Shown here: piece after piece, positions 35,791 through 47,098 of the stretch
Position numbering within the stretch: position 1 is the first letter of the stretch
Layout: every line of letters starts with the position of its first letter
From: Elmis aenea
Taxonomy: Eukaryota > Arthropoda > Insecta > Coleoptera > Elmidae
Reading direction: 5' to 3'
DNA: 64,000 nucleotides
Assembly: GCA_947652605.1 (NCBI GenBank)
Contig: OX393579.1
Span: 4,898,001-4,962,000, forward strand
Made by a program: the position numbers and the translations under genes
Notes under the pieces: generated by a model
Databases searched by the model: none
What the model was told of the DNA's origin: nothing
The model's input: only the letters and a program-made list of their open reading frames with translations

Positions 35791-37440
35791 GGTATAGGTA
35801 TACCTAATTTATAAAACGTATTTCATAAAAAAAGCTTATTCATGTATTAGTATTAGACCATTTTCATTAATAGGAATGATAAAGTCATTTTATTTTGTTT
35901 TAATTTTTAAAATGACTGTGGTAAATTGGCGGTATAAAAGAAAGCAAATCCATTATATCTTTATATTTTGCTCTAGTACCAAGAAGAGCAGGTGTTTTAT
36001 ACATAGTATGTATAAAGAATCCATTACTATTTGTGAATAATATAATGTGGACTAATCCCAAGAAATTGCAAGTAAAATGTTTGTAATCGCAAACAGCTTT
36101 AACTTTAAAGTTTCCGTCGTATTATGACTGTGAGTTTACAGCTTTACAGCCATGACGAATGTTTCTATAGCTCGGTTATTAGTGAAGATTTTGTACCTCA
36201 AATCTTAAGTAATTTATCTTCTTTTCGAAAATATTAATAGAGCACACTTTAAATAAATATTAATTATTAACAAAACTCGGTTGGAATAGTGCCATAATGT
36301 TTACAGACTATTAAACTTTCAAAATAATACGTGAGGTGTTTTTTATGCACAACCTGTTTTCCTAAACTTTTAACACCCGTTTGTATTTAGTTCTTCAATA
36401 TTGTTAATAATTTATTTAGATAAAACTTTCATGAATTATTGTCTACAATTAATATTGTTTTACAATTTCATAACAACAAAAAATTGTAGCATTTTTGTAA
36501 ATGTTCTGAATTTGTTTTTAACATACCAGCAAATTTTTAGTACTTAAACAATTTCTTGATCCCCATTAATCAGTTAGATATCCAAGTAATCCCATCGAGA
36601 TGGTCTTGTCAACAACGTAACCCTTGCTTTGCAACATTCCACAACAAAACATTCGCTTCCTAAGAATTTTATTTACATAACTAGAAAAAACTTTTATCCC
36701 CAAGTAAATATTCCCCATTAAAAACACTGAATAATAAAAATGTCTCTAATAATTTTAAAACCGCTACTATTATCAACACAAAATGTCAGAGTTTAATAAG
36801 TTCAGCTCGTAATCATATTCTCGGAATAAACCGATGTTAAAGTAATATGAAAACGCGGCATTATTTTATACAGCACGCCGTAAAAATCTATCGTATTTAC
36901 GTTTCAAACAAAGCGGTTTAATATTAACGAAGCGACATTAATAAAGTTCTTCTGGCGGTTGAAAAGGCAGGCGAATTACCGAGCGCAGAAATATCTTCAA
37001 TCAAGCGATTATGTACTTATAATTATCAGATTACGAGGGTTAATTGGCCCATTCTTAGAAATTTCAAAGGCTTCGCAGTTTATTATTGGTTCACTAATGA
37101 CGTCAAATATGTTCCAGTCTATTGTGTGATGTAAATAATGAAACAATATGCAATTTCGGAACCAAGTTTCCGCTAACTTACAAATTCCTGTAATTATTGT
37201 TATAATAAACGTGCGATTTTAATTATAGCTAAGCGTTAAAGGTTACTGGGTTAAACAAAACATTAATTATAGGCTGTATCTATTTTTACATACCACTGCT
37301 TAAAAATATATTTTTTAAAAAAGCATTAGAAATAACAGTTAACAAAATACAAATTCTGAAGCAGTTGGATAACAGAACCATAGCCTTTCTAACTTGTTAA
37401 AAGCATTTTTTTTCGAAAAATTAAGTATATAAAAAGTTTA
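35791..37440. other. Unassigned AT-rich tract
   Basis: I see no gene, RNA or assignable repeat. Confidence 0.4.
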
Positions 37441-37540
37441 AACACAAGCAGTTAGCTGGAGAGATGTGCCACAATTAGCTAACGATAGACAGGAGTGGAG
37501 AAACTTAATACAGGAATAGAAAAGCATACCTCAACATACG
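37441..37540 (+). pseudogene. Non-LTR retrotransposon extreme 3' end
   Basis: GTTAGCTGGAGAGATGTGCC encodes SWRDVPQLANDR-EWRN as at 1690-1740 and 15110-15160, followed by the same AATAGAAAAGCATACCTC trailer. Severely 5'-truncated. Confidence 0.7.
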
Positions 37541-38148
37541 TTTAGTGACTTAAGATAAGTGATTTTTAATATAACTTTTTTGAAGTATAATTCCTCATCT
37601 CACTGATTGTCTTTCTGTAATTCTCATACCAGTTTCTTAGCTTCGTAGGTGATTTTTTAATTAAACACGTAAAACTTCCAACAATACTTAAATCAACTAA
37701 ATATTCATAAGTAAATTTTTCTGTTATCCTTTCAATTACAAAGGCGTATTTGCATAAATTTCAGACACATGTGGGCGCTGGATATTTTTGGCTTAACATA
37801 TTCAAATTCGTACGTGTTTTGCTACACTTATGATAAGGTTTGTTGGGTTCATATAATATAAGAGATAGAGGGCGTATGTCGTTAGTGGTACTTGTGAACA
37901 CATTCACCCTCATAGGGGGTCGCTGGTCGCACACTATTGTGCATCGACTGATTGAGGCGAGTACCTTGCTGTATCCTCATTAAAAGCATTTTGAATATTC
38001 AGCATTTTGGCTAGAGTTGATTGAACTTCAAGTACCAAAGCCGTCTGCAATATAATTTTTGACGTTGAAGATTTAATACATTTGCAGAAGTCGCGAGGTT
38101 GGGTTGCTTGCATTTTACCATGCAATTAATTTTCAATGTTTAAGACTT
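37541..38148. other. Unassigned tract with a minus-strand ORF
   Basis: A 63-codon minus frame (37934-38125) of normal composition is not recognised. GC content is slightly raised at 37860-37980. Confidence 0.3.
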
Positions 38149-38149
38149 A

Positions 38150-38277
38150 CAGCCGTATTCATAGTCCTTCCTTATCTTAAGGATTGAGGAAGCCTCAAGG
38201 AAGCTCGCAACCTCCCTTGAGATAAGGTAGCCAATAAGGTTTCTTGTTCGGTCAAGGAAGGATTCTGAATACGGCTG
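38150..38277. mobile_element. PIF/Harbinger-type MITE (128 bp)
   Basis: Inverted ends CAGCCGTATTCA are flanked by TTA on both sides (38147-38149, 38278-38280), the 3-bp duplication typical of PIF/Harbinger. The body is rich in AAGGAAG/CTTCCTT repeats that can pair (CCTTCCTTATCTTAAGG against TTCCTTGA...). Non-coding. Confidence 0.75.
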
Positions 38278-38839
38278 TTAGGTGAAAAATTAAGTAAATC
38301 AAAGAAAAATATTTTATAAGCAAATTTGCTTTAAGTATTATCAAATATTTAACACTTGGTTAACAAAAACATGAAAAGGGGTACAATTTAAGCAATATAA
38401 TCATACCTACGTCAGTGTAAAACTACATAAAATAAAAATGAATTATTTAGTTGTATTCATCATTTGATTAGTCAACGTAAAAAAGTTTATTTAACTTTGC
38501 TATTTAATGGCGTCTTGATCCAATTTGTCGTCTTTGAAACAGGCTAAATGTTTGTTGTTCCGTTAATAAGCTCCGTTTGATATTATAAGAAAGAGCAGCT
38601 TCATAATTGGTTGTAGTCTAATATCACTTAGAGCGCTGCCTTGAAGAAGCTTGCTGTGATCTAGTGTTACCCCAACGTTTGAGTAAATATAGGATGACGT
38701 AGGAATTACGTAAACACGTGTATAAGGCACCCATAAAGCGAAAATAAACGCGACGATAATTGTTTTTTTATTAGCTTGTACTTTTAGCGGAATAACGTTA
38801 TAATAATACACGCGTTCGTGCGTTCTCTGAATAAAATAA

Positions 38840-39060
38840 ACATACCGGGTGTAAATGAAGTGTGGTACACCCCCTTTTTTCTTTAGTTTTGATTTTAGAT
38901 AAATGAAATTTAGACATATGATATGTGCAAAAAAACGGTCTTTTTGAGCACATGCTCACATTTGTTTCACTTCCGGTTTCGCCGGAAATGACCCCAACTT
39001 TGTATTTATTTTACAAGATGTAAAATATTTTTCTTACAGATGGAAAAAAATCGCAACGTC
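38840..39060. repeat. Possible decayed CAGGGT-type element
   Basis: TACCGGGTGTAAATGAAGTG at 38844 looks like a mutated terminus, and ACTTCCGGTTTCGCCGGAAA at 38970 is the internal motif also seen at 27337. The right end is not found. Confidence 0.35.
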
Positions 39061-39067
39061 TAATATG

Positions 39068-39171
39068 AGCTTTAGCATAAATATTTTTATGCACATAAAA
39101 ATGCGAAACATTTAAAATCTCAAAATAACATAAAAGTGACTCATACCACTTTTAAAATAAACGGCATAATA
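39068..39171. repeat. Family C terminal fragment, opposite orientation
   Basis: Complement of the family C left end (TGCACATAAAAATG ... ATTTAAAATCTCAAAATAA) joined to CCACTTTTAAAATAAACGGC. Confidence 0.6.
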
Positions 39172-40093
39172 TGCTAGAGCCTTCTCGTCTATTTATACAA
39201 ATAAAATAGCCCTCGACAAAGAGACGAGAGTCTTGAAACTGGTCCAGCATTTCCGCTAGATTCTTTATCATAAAAATGTGGTGAGTTTTAATTAAACTTG
39301 TCCATATTATTTAAAAGAATTACCAAACAATTCAAGCTTTTATCAAAAGACCAATGATTGTTTATTGAAATACGTAATAATATTGCGAAATAGTTACATA
39401 ATGTGACATTACAACCTAACAAAGTCGAGGAATCTCTCTCAAAAACTGAATTCTTTGCCTAAAATGCCCCAATCATAAATTACACTGCCACTTTTCGATT
39501 GCCAGCAACGTCAACAACTAATTTTTAGCCATCAAATATTTAAAGTTGTTCCTGTTTGGCAAGCGAATTTAATCAAAACTTTTACAATTAATCACTCGAT
39601 AACAAAGCCATATTTTGCGACATCAAATTCTTTGAATGTCTTTTGGAACGTTATTATTGATGTTTTTTATAAGCTTGGAATAATAACAAATCGTAAGACT
39701 AAATGATAATTAGCGGTTCAGCGAAATGTCGAAGTTACATGAATATTGGTTGTTCACTTAATAGCTTCTTTGTAAAGAAAAAATTTTGAAAGTTTTAACG
39801 TTTTAACAGACCAAACAAAAGCAAAATTTAAAAAGAGCTGTCCAGAAAATAACCACATTAAAAAACCTGTGTATGAATTCCCAAAAATTGCCGAGACATC
39901 AATCAACATGTAGCACAAAAATTAAAAAGTGCTTAATGTATCAATAAAACAAAATATTCTTACAAGTACTGTAAAACTACTCGTTGTAAAACTTCACAAA
40001 AAAAAACAATTTTAAACTATTGTAAGCAATATTGGATCAATTTAGGAATCTTTATACACGACAATTTTCCGTGATCAACTAATCAGTACTTAA

Positions 40094-40782
40094 CAAATAA
40101 CAATCACTAACCTTTCTTTCCAAAATAATGTTCTTATGCGCGTTTTGGCAATCACCACCTGGACTACAGCAGTACAAAAAGTGCACCTTCCAGTAAACTG
40201 CAAATACAGGAAACAGCATCCTTCAAGACAGTTCCGTGTTCTTAAAAATCCATATTGAAAGTCAATTTCACTGGAAAACAACACAAGAGTTTCAAAATTT
40301 TGCTAAACTGCACACCAATTTAAAGTTAATCGAGCTATCGCTTCGCTTAAATTCACAAAAACTCGTCCTTTGTGCCTATTTAAACGCTAAATCACTCGAT
40401 ACTAACAAATGTGAATAAAACCAAGGTCAAGTAACACATAAGGACCAAAATTGTAATCAACTTCAACACGTAACCACGTGCAACGACTTACTTGTCAAAA
40501 GGCGTACGAATATCGGGCATTGCGTCAAATTTGGAACATTTAAGTGAATATAACGTAATAATCACACGAGTTTAACGTCTGCAAACACTTCACACCGCAA
40601 AACCGACTTCGCGAGATCACATTTCACATACTCGTTACTATAAATTGGCGAAAAAACCCAGTTACTGACGGGAAAATTCGACAAAGTTTTACACAACCAA
40701 CGCCACACTACACAGCGAAAAGTAGTTACTGCTCATGTTGTCCCCGCCCCCTACTTAAACAATCATAGAAGGGGAATTATCC
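40094..40782 (-). other. Duplicated segment copy 1 with a conserved exon-like block
   Basis: Aligns along its length with 54899-55555 in the same orientation. On the minus strand it starts with a GC-richer stretch (AGTAGGGGGCGGGGACAAC), then TACTTTTCGCTG and GTGAAATGTGATCTCG. A conserved intron-end-like site follows (TTGTTTTCCAG, exon from 40270), then ATG at 40219 with 36 open codons (MLFPVFAVYWKVH start), to a donor AAAG/GTTAGTG at 40112/40111. The peptide is not recognised and is not conserved beyond M-x-F-P. It could be a duplicated 5' exon with promoter, a non-coding RNA, or a repeat. Confidence 0.45.
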
Positions 40783-41079
40783 TTAAAGTTCCACACCGTT
40801 TACAAAACCTACAACACGGCCAAAACTTTGTTTGACGCAATAAAACAATAGATTTAACAAGGCTAGTAATGAATTATTCGAAATAAATCATTTATGGTCA
40901 AATAATCACATATTATAGAAAATATGCCACCCAGATTTGGAATATTATATTGATTTTTTATAGTATTTTCAAAAAAATCTGGCAAAAATGCTTAATTTTT
41001 TCATTTCGAATCATTCTGTTTTTAATTTTACCCAACTTTGCAACACAGCCTACTGTTTGTTTTTATCTGTTTATTTAAA
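40783..41079. other. Unassigned spacer
   Basis: Nothing recognised between the duplicated segment and the foldback relic. Confidence 0.35.
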
Positions 41080-41512
41080 CCTTTGTAACTTGCGTATTGT
41101 GAAAAATAAATACATCAACCCTTATATATTTGGAATGAGAAAAAAATTACGAATTTAAATAGGTCATAGCCAACTATAGCTTCCATTAAAAAAAGTTAAG
41201 TTTGTGTCGTAACTTTTTAACATCCAGTGTAAAATAAATTATTAATTACCATCAAGTCCACATAAAAATATCTAAAAATAATCTTAATATTTTTTTCTGA
41301 TATTTACAACAATAAGGGGTATATGACACATTATAAATATGACCCAAAAAAAAAGGTTTCCGCTAATAACTCAAAAACCTGAATTGAAAGAATATTTTTG
41401 AAAACTGTTCTGAGTTTGTCCCAAAAAACTGCACGTTTTTGGCAAATTAACCGTTTCTCTATCTTGACTATAAGGCGAGATACCCGTGTTATCCCATCGA
41501 ATTTGTAGTTGC
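41080..41512. mobile_element. Foldback family A copy, both termini lost
   Basis: Collinear with 505-920 and with 16715-16757 plus 17391-17765 (AACTTGCGTATTGTGAAAAA, GTGTCGTAACTTTTTAACAT, CCCATCGAATTTG). It reads through ATACATCAACCCTTATATAT without the 625-bp insert present at 16761, giving an approximate empty site. The right CACCCTG is missing. The 97-codon minus frame here is arm sequence. Confidence 0.75.
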
Positions 41513-41983
41513 AATTTTTAGTCCTTGTGTACAATCCTAACATTTTACTAAAATTTTGTAATTTTAAGCAATCTAATTGATTGGAACTAGTTTTTTTTTC
41601 CTGTAGACAATTAATATTACACATAAAACAAACCTAACATTTATTTATTTACGGGATTCGCTAGCCATAGCTAGGTTTAAATTACAGCAAAATAAATTAA
41701 GAATCTCAAGAAATTTCGGTATAACCACAAAGTACAGTGTAGATAACGAAATAAGCGCACCCTATACACAACGTCATCTATGGTGGCCCAGTAAACTGTT
41801 AATCTGGTGTCCGCGAGAAAAAAAAACTTTCTCGTAATTGAGTCCGGACTAAAAGAGGTGCCGAACCATCAGTTACCGGACGATCGGCGCTGTACTTGTA
41901 CAACTATAATATATTTTTGTAATTTTAACTCACTGTTTTTGACTAAACCTACCGCATTTTAACCAAAGTATTTTTTATTACAG
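41513..41983 (+). other. Intron 3' end before the first visible receptor exon
   Basis: No upstream receptor exon is seen here. The tract ends with TTTTTTATTACAG, a good 3' splice site at 41982-41983. The N-terminal exon (start codon to TM1) is not recognisable anywhere upstream in the window, so it is probably outside. Confidence 0.6.
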
Positions 41984-42227
41984 GAAACGTCTTCGTTATT
42001 GCCGCGATACTTCTAGAACGAAACCTACAGAACGTCGCCAATTATCTAATTCTTTCTTTGGCGGTAGCCGATCTGCTCGTCGCCTGCTTGGTCATGCCAC
42101 TAGGGGCAGTGTACGAGGTGAGCCAGGAGTGGACACTCGGTCCTGAATTATGCGACATGTGGACGTCGAGCGACGTGCTTTGTTGTACAGCCTCGATTCT
42201 GCATCTAGTGGCCATCGCTTTAGACAG
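41984..42227 (+). CDS. 5-HT1: Serotonin 5-HT1-type GPCR, exon from TM1 to DRY
   Basis: A class A biogenic-amine GPCR of the plasma membrane; insect 5-HT1 receptors couple serotonin to Gi/o and lower cAMP. The exon starts after TTACAG with two bases completing a Gly codon, then [20 protein letters not shown] (TM1/ICL1), [20 protein letters not shown] (TM2 with D2.50), EWTLGPELC (ECL1 Trp and the disulphide Cys 3.25), [20 protein letters not shown] (TM3 with the amine-binding D3.32), and the first two bases of the DRY Arg codon. The donor AG/GTAATT is at 42227/42228. The exact [11 protein letters not shown] and GAVYEVSQ strings fit insect 5-HT1 better than 5-HT7, octopamine or dopamine receptors. 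244 bp, 81 residues. No frameshift or stop. Confidence 0.93.
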
Positions 42228-43739
42228 GTAATTTTTTGTCTTATTATGACCGCACCCAACAGGAGCGACTAATCCTTCATTTACGAGGTTAAAACCCTGT
42301 GTATTACATATTTCTCAATTGAGCTATAGATTCAACAAGAAAGGCGTTAACCACAATTTAAACTTTACCAACAAGTTCTTATTAAGCACTCCTACTTGCT
42401 TTTCCTTCTCACACTTTTACAACAAAGATTAATACACGGAGGTAGTTCCCGATATATATTGTCGATTAACTCTAGATTAATTTACATGCAAACGCTTTTA
42501 CGCCAACGTAATGAAAAGCAAAGCCTACTTAGTAACGCTTTTGAATTTCGTTGTATAGGCAAATTGATTTCTTAAGTAAATTACCGCCTAATGGCAAGAT
42601 CTTTAAACTAATAACGCCCAAATTGTTACTTTTGATAAATCCGTACGTTGCTTGCAGTCTTTACGAATTTATTACCAAAGTTTCGCTTCCAACTTTAAAT
42701 CAAGTTAAGTTGTGAGTTGGTGACATTGTTATTTTTGTTTATTATAAAACGAATTCGCCAGCAACTTTAGGATGCAATATTGATCTTTAAAAATTGTTCA
42801 TTTATTGCATTGATACACAAATTACTTTAAAAAGTATTTTTATAGGTATAACACTTCACTCTAGCGCAGTGTTTGGTTTAAAAGTTTTAAAAAAAAACTG
42901 TTTTATTTTACTAATATACGATTATTCAACTTTTGTTTTAAAAAAATTTACAGTAGGTACCAAAAATAAAAATGAAAAAGCCATTGTCACTCTAATTATA
43001 GTACCTACGTGCTGGTTATATTACAACACAAAAATATTTACTATCTTTTTAAACACAAGCTCCCTACTTTTATATCATTTAACAAACCCTGGAAGCAATA
43101 ATTAATACTGAGTATTATTTACTGGATCTTTTTTTAAAGTAGTCCCTGACAATAAATACAAATAGACCGTACTTTATTTTTAAAAGGAACTAAATAAATA
43201 TTATCCAACAGCAGTTTTCACAGTTTAAGCAGGTTTTTATTTGTCTTCGGAGTTTCTGCCATTTCCTTTCCTTTATGGGATGGTTAACATTAACCCTTTT
43301 TTTGTACTTTTACGATCAAGTTACAAACGATATATTCTTGTACAGATAAATCCTAAACCAACAGAAGTTGTAATATTTAATATATTGTTTGTGAAATGAG
43401 GCGTTATAAACACTAGCATAATTATTTTATATTTCTGTCGTTTTTATACGTTTAATGTTTCTTTAATAACACAATTTTATGGAGATTTAGAGCTATGAGC
43501 TAATTTTTCCGTCATAAATTAATTATGCTCCATTTTCAACCCTGACAAATGCAAATAAATTCCGAATTTAATTATTAAAAATGTAACGGTGTCCTGAGAG
43601 CTGCAGGAAATTAAAATATTTAAAATTTGTAGTCACATTAAAAATTTACACTCACAGCCTTTCAGATTCCGTCGCTTAATTTATTTTCAAATATGCCGTA
43701 ATGGTCGCAGAAGTATTCATATAACTCAGACTAAAGCAA
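42228..43739. other. Unassigned intronic tract
   Basis: No repeat or coding remnant recognised. A 103-codon frame at 42794-43105 has no known domain and unbiased composition. Confidence 0.4.
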
Positions 43740-44044
43740 GGAGCTCATTTTGCGGTATTACAGCAGGAATAAATCGTTTTGCAGTGTCAGGAGCAGAGAG
43801 AAGTTCGTTTAGTTGTTACAAGTTATATGTCCTGGAGGATAATTGATATTTGCATGGATTAGGCAAAAAGTATTACAGTTTTGAAGAGTTTATCAGGCTC
43901 GTATTTCGAGAAAATGAGTACCATACACTTAAATTGGATTTGTTATCGGGTTGAGTGATGCTTTCTGAAGATTTATTTATAAATTCCTGTCTATTAAAAT
44001 TGAATAATCTAATCGGTCGAATGCCTTACGAAAATCCGTATATA
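43740..44044 (-). pseudogene. Non-LTR RT fragment, downstream half of a split copy
   Basis: Read on the minus strand from 44042: YTDFRKAFDRLDYSILI, the RT palm motif with the first catalytic Asp (YTDF-x-KAFD). Decayed sequence continues to a possible VPQG-like remnant (IPAVIPQNELLALV near 43740-43790). The upstream half lies at 45754-46085, beyond the 1.7-kb foldback. Confidence 0.7.
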
Positions 44045-44663
44045 CAGGGTGCCCATTTTTCTAATCTGTTGTATGGGTAACTCCGTTAATATTAGAGATA
44101 CAGAAACGTTTAAATTAGCAAATTTGTGCAGAACTTAAAGGGAAATCTGATGCCATTTTCAAATTTGACCTACGTCATCAACTTTTTGAAATATTTAAAA
44201 AAAACTGAAAAAGGTCGATTTTTTCAAACTTGAATACTTCCGTAACCATATGACTTAAAACACAAATAAAAATTGACTTTCATAGATATTTTTACGTAGA
44301 TTTTAAATATGTTAACGAAATTTTCATAGCACTCTCGATTTCCGAGTTATAGCACAAACTTGCATTTTTTTAAATGGAAGTCATAATTGGCTGTGGTCTT
44401 ATTAAAAAGGTTATTTTTTTCTCGTTTCAATGATATAAGGTTTGTTATGCTTTACTGTTGTCGTTTTTCTTTAAATAAGCAAAAATCATTTTACATGTTC
44501 ACAGCCTACTAATAGATGGGAGTTATCCCGTGTTGATGTTCTTTTTTTTTTCGATGTGACATTTCTGAGTTTTCTCTTATTGTTAGTGTAGCAGTTATTA
44601 GCCAGTTACAAATTTTAAAAACAAAACCTCAGAGTTTGTCAAATATAATTTATTGTTTGTAAA

Positions 44664-44801
44664 GGTGCGTGTTCACGTGAGAGTAAACTACTCTCGATAG
44701 CAGCGTCGCCAAGGATACAGCCAATCGCGAGTTACTCTCAGGGGCTGTATCCTTGGTGACGCTGCTATCGAGAGTAGTTTACTCTCACGTGGAAAGGCAC
44801 C
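44664..44801. mobile_element. 138-bp hairpin MITE in one arm of the foldback
   Basis: Nearly self-complementary: GTGAGAGTAAACTACTCTCG and AGCAGCGTC-CCAAGGATACAGCC pair with the second half; ends GGTGC...GCACC. The mirror position in the right arm (around 45135) lacks it, so it inserted after the palindrome formed and was not copied across by gene conversion. Confidence 0.75.
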
Positions 44802-44832
44802 ATTATACGTATAAATATCTCTCTCGTGTTGA

Positions 44833-45069
44833 TCAAAATTTTTGTTTATTATAAATTTCAAAAACAATGTTTTTTAATGAAGAAATATTATCAGGCTTTT
44901 TGGTATAACCGTATTTTTTTAAATTGGTTTCTAATAACGAAAATAATTTCTTTCTTGGTTGACTCCTTTCCATAAATCTTTGCAAATACATTTCACTTGA
45001 ATTTCTACTATTTCTATTACAAGCGTAGTAAAAGAAAAGCATGTGGTTTTTTTCTTTATTAGAACACAT
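44833..45069 (-). pseudogene. DUF4817-like N-terminus of a mariner-type transposase
   Basis: A 78-codon frame, mostly in the unpaired loop. The pattern EKNHMLFFYYACNRN ... EMYLQRF then RSQPRKKLFSLLETNLKKYG follows the DUF4817 helix-turn-helix layout (E-x-x-x-M-x-x-x-Y-x-x-x-x-x-N, Y-x-x-R-F, P-x-x-x-x-F-x-x-L). That domain precedes the DDE domain in many arthropod mariner-like transposases. The C-terminal residues run into the left arm, so the rest of the gene is deleted. The ATG at 45069 is a plausible original start. Assignment by pattern only. Confidence 0.58.
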
Positions 45070-45753
45070 TGTTTTTGAAATTTACAATAAACTCAATCAA
45101 AAATTTTGATCAAAACGAGAGAGAGATTTATACGTAAAACAAACAATAAATTATATTTGACAAACTCTGAGGTTTTGTTTTTAAAATTTGTAACTGGCTT
45201 ATTACTGCTACACTAACAATAAGAGAAAACTCAGAAATGTCACATCGAAAAAAAAAGAACATCAACACGGGATAACTCCCATCGATTAGTAGGCTGTGAA
45301 CATGTAAAATGATTTTTGCTTATTTAAAGAAAAACGACAACAGTAAAGCATAACAAACCTTATATCATTGAAACGAGAAAAAAATAACCTTTTTAATAAG
45401 ACCACAGCCAACTATGACTTCCATTTAAAAAAATGCAAGTTTGTGCTATAACTCGGAAATCGAGAGTGCTATGAAAATTTCGTTAACATATTTAAAATCT
45501 ACGTAAAAATATCTATAAAAGTCAAGTTTTATTTTTGTTCTAACTCATATGGTTACGGAATTATTCAAGTTTGAAAAAATCGACCTTTTTCAGTTTTTTC
45601 AAAATATTTCAAAAAGTTGAGGACGTAGGTCAAATTCGAAAATGGCATCAGATTTCCCTTTAAATTCTACACAAATTTGCTAATTTAAACGTTTCTGTAT
45701 CTCTAATATTAACGGAGTTACCCATACAACAGGTTAGAACAATGGGCACCCTG

Positions 45754-46085
45754 TATAGCATCGGCCTGTAGTCTTTTATCTAATTACTTAAGAACATATT
45801 CAGTAAATGATACCAAATTAGTCTCAACTGAAAGACGTGGGGTGAAACCATGTTGTTGATTGGAGATATAAGGTTGAAATATAGCAAAAATTTTACCATA
45901 CATCACAGATTCAAATAGCTTTGCTGTGCAGCAGAGGATAGAAACAGGTCTATAGTTTTCTGCTTGAGTCTTGTCTCAGATTTAAATATTGGGACCACGT
46001 GAGCTTGTTTCCACATTAATGGAAATCGACACTCTGACAACGATTTGTTAAAAAGTATAGTGATTGGCTCTGCTAATGATGAGGA
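45754..46085 (-). pseudogene. Non-LTR RT fragment, upstream half of a split copy
   Basis: Minus-strand reading gives LAEPITILFNKSLSECRFPL then MWKQAHVVPIFKS, and after a frameshift NYRPVSILCCTAKLFES and QQHGFTPRLSVETNLVSFTE, ending LDKRLQADA at the foldback junction. These are the N-terminal RT blocks of jockey/I-like non-LTR elements (W-K-x-x-x-V-x-P-I-x-K; N-Y-R-P-V-S; Q-H-G-F). One in-frame stop precedes LDKRLQ. Joined to 43740-44044 across the foldback, the frame continues DA-IYTDFRKAFD. Confidence 0.82.
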
Positions 46086-47098
46086 ACAGTATATACTGTT
46101 TATTTTTGAGGGACAAGATATCGAATGTATTTATCTAAAAAGTTTTTGAAAACTACACAAATTTAGCTTGAAATATTTATCCAATAGAACAATAGGGTCA
46201 TTCCTAAATTTCTGAAAACAATTAAGACTCAGTTTTATAGAAAATCTGAGTTATGTAAAACATGATTGAACTATATTTCCATAATTAGGTTTTATAAGTG
46301 TTCCAAATATTTACAGAATTGGTGTGTGTAACAGGGCCATATTTAAACGACTAAAATTGATACAAAACTGATTTATTTTAAATCTCAAGATGGTTGCGTC
46401 CTCATACCTTGATAACCATGCGGTATCGAAGGCACGTGCACAAATATTTCAATTCCAAAATATCTGTCCGCCTCCAGGTTCACAAACCCGATTCAGAGGT
46501 GGGAAGTTCTCACGCCCTCAGGCCCAAATGTTTGAACCGAAATAATTTTGAAAATACTGTATCAATCACGTTAGAATTTAAATTTTTGTTACTGTAATCT
46601 GTGAAACTCTGAATTCTTGTTAAATAAAAAGTGTTTTGCGTCTCAGCACGGGGAAAACTCGTTAAACATATTAAAACTTATTACGCCGTCATTCGTCTAT
46701 GAAATTTTGTCGGCGTAATTGGTTTCATTTTTAAGTAGTTTGTAAACTTTAGTTGATTAATTCAAGTTTTAATTTTGTAACGGACTGAAATGTAGTTCGC
46801 AATTAAAACTTTAACGTCTTTGGTGTACGAAACTTTGGCAATTTAAAAATACTTAAAATGATAACGATTTTATATTTTAAAGAAATGCCCTATATTTGTT
46901 TTAAAACCATTCATTATTTTGACAGGCGATAATTATATACAGCGGAACCTGCGTTTTGGGTCAAAGAAAAATGAATATAAATGCGTGAAAAATTGTCTTA
47001 TATAAAAAAAAAAAAAACGATGCCATTTCACTGCTCATTTTTATTTGCAAGAATTATTTTAGTAGTCGTTATAAACACTATATTGAACGAAGTAATAA
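46086..47098. other. Unassigned intronic tract
   Basis: No recognised gene or repeat; the 67-codon frame at 46394-46597 is not identified. Confidence 0.35.

Larger units (their letters stand above)
44045..45753. mobile_element. Long palindromic foldback, TA target duplication (1709 bp)
   Basis: Ends CAGGGTGCCCATTTTTCTAA and GGGCACCCTG inverted, flanked by TA. Arms 44045-44873 and 45068-45753 pair almost throughout (for example AAACCTCAGAGTTTGTCAAA with its complement at 45155), apart from a 138-bp insert in the left arm. The ~195-bp loop carries the main part of a minus-strand frame resembling a transposase N-terminus. It interrupts a non-LTR RT gene remnant. Confidence 0.9.

Noticed and set aside
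42794..43105. 103-codon frame in the receptor intron
   Set aside because: No domain, biased only by AT content, no supported splice sites; probably chance.
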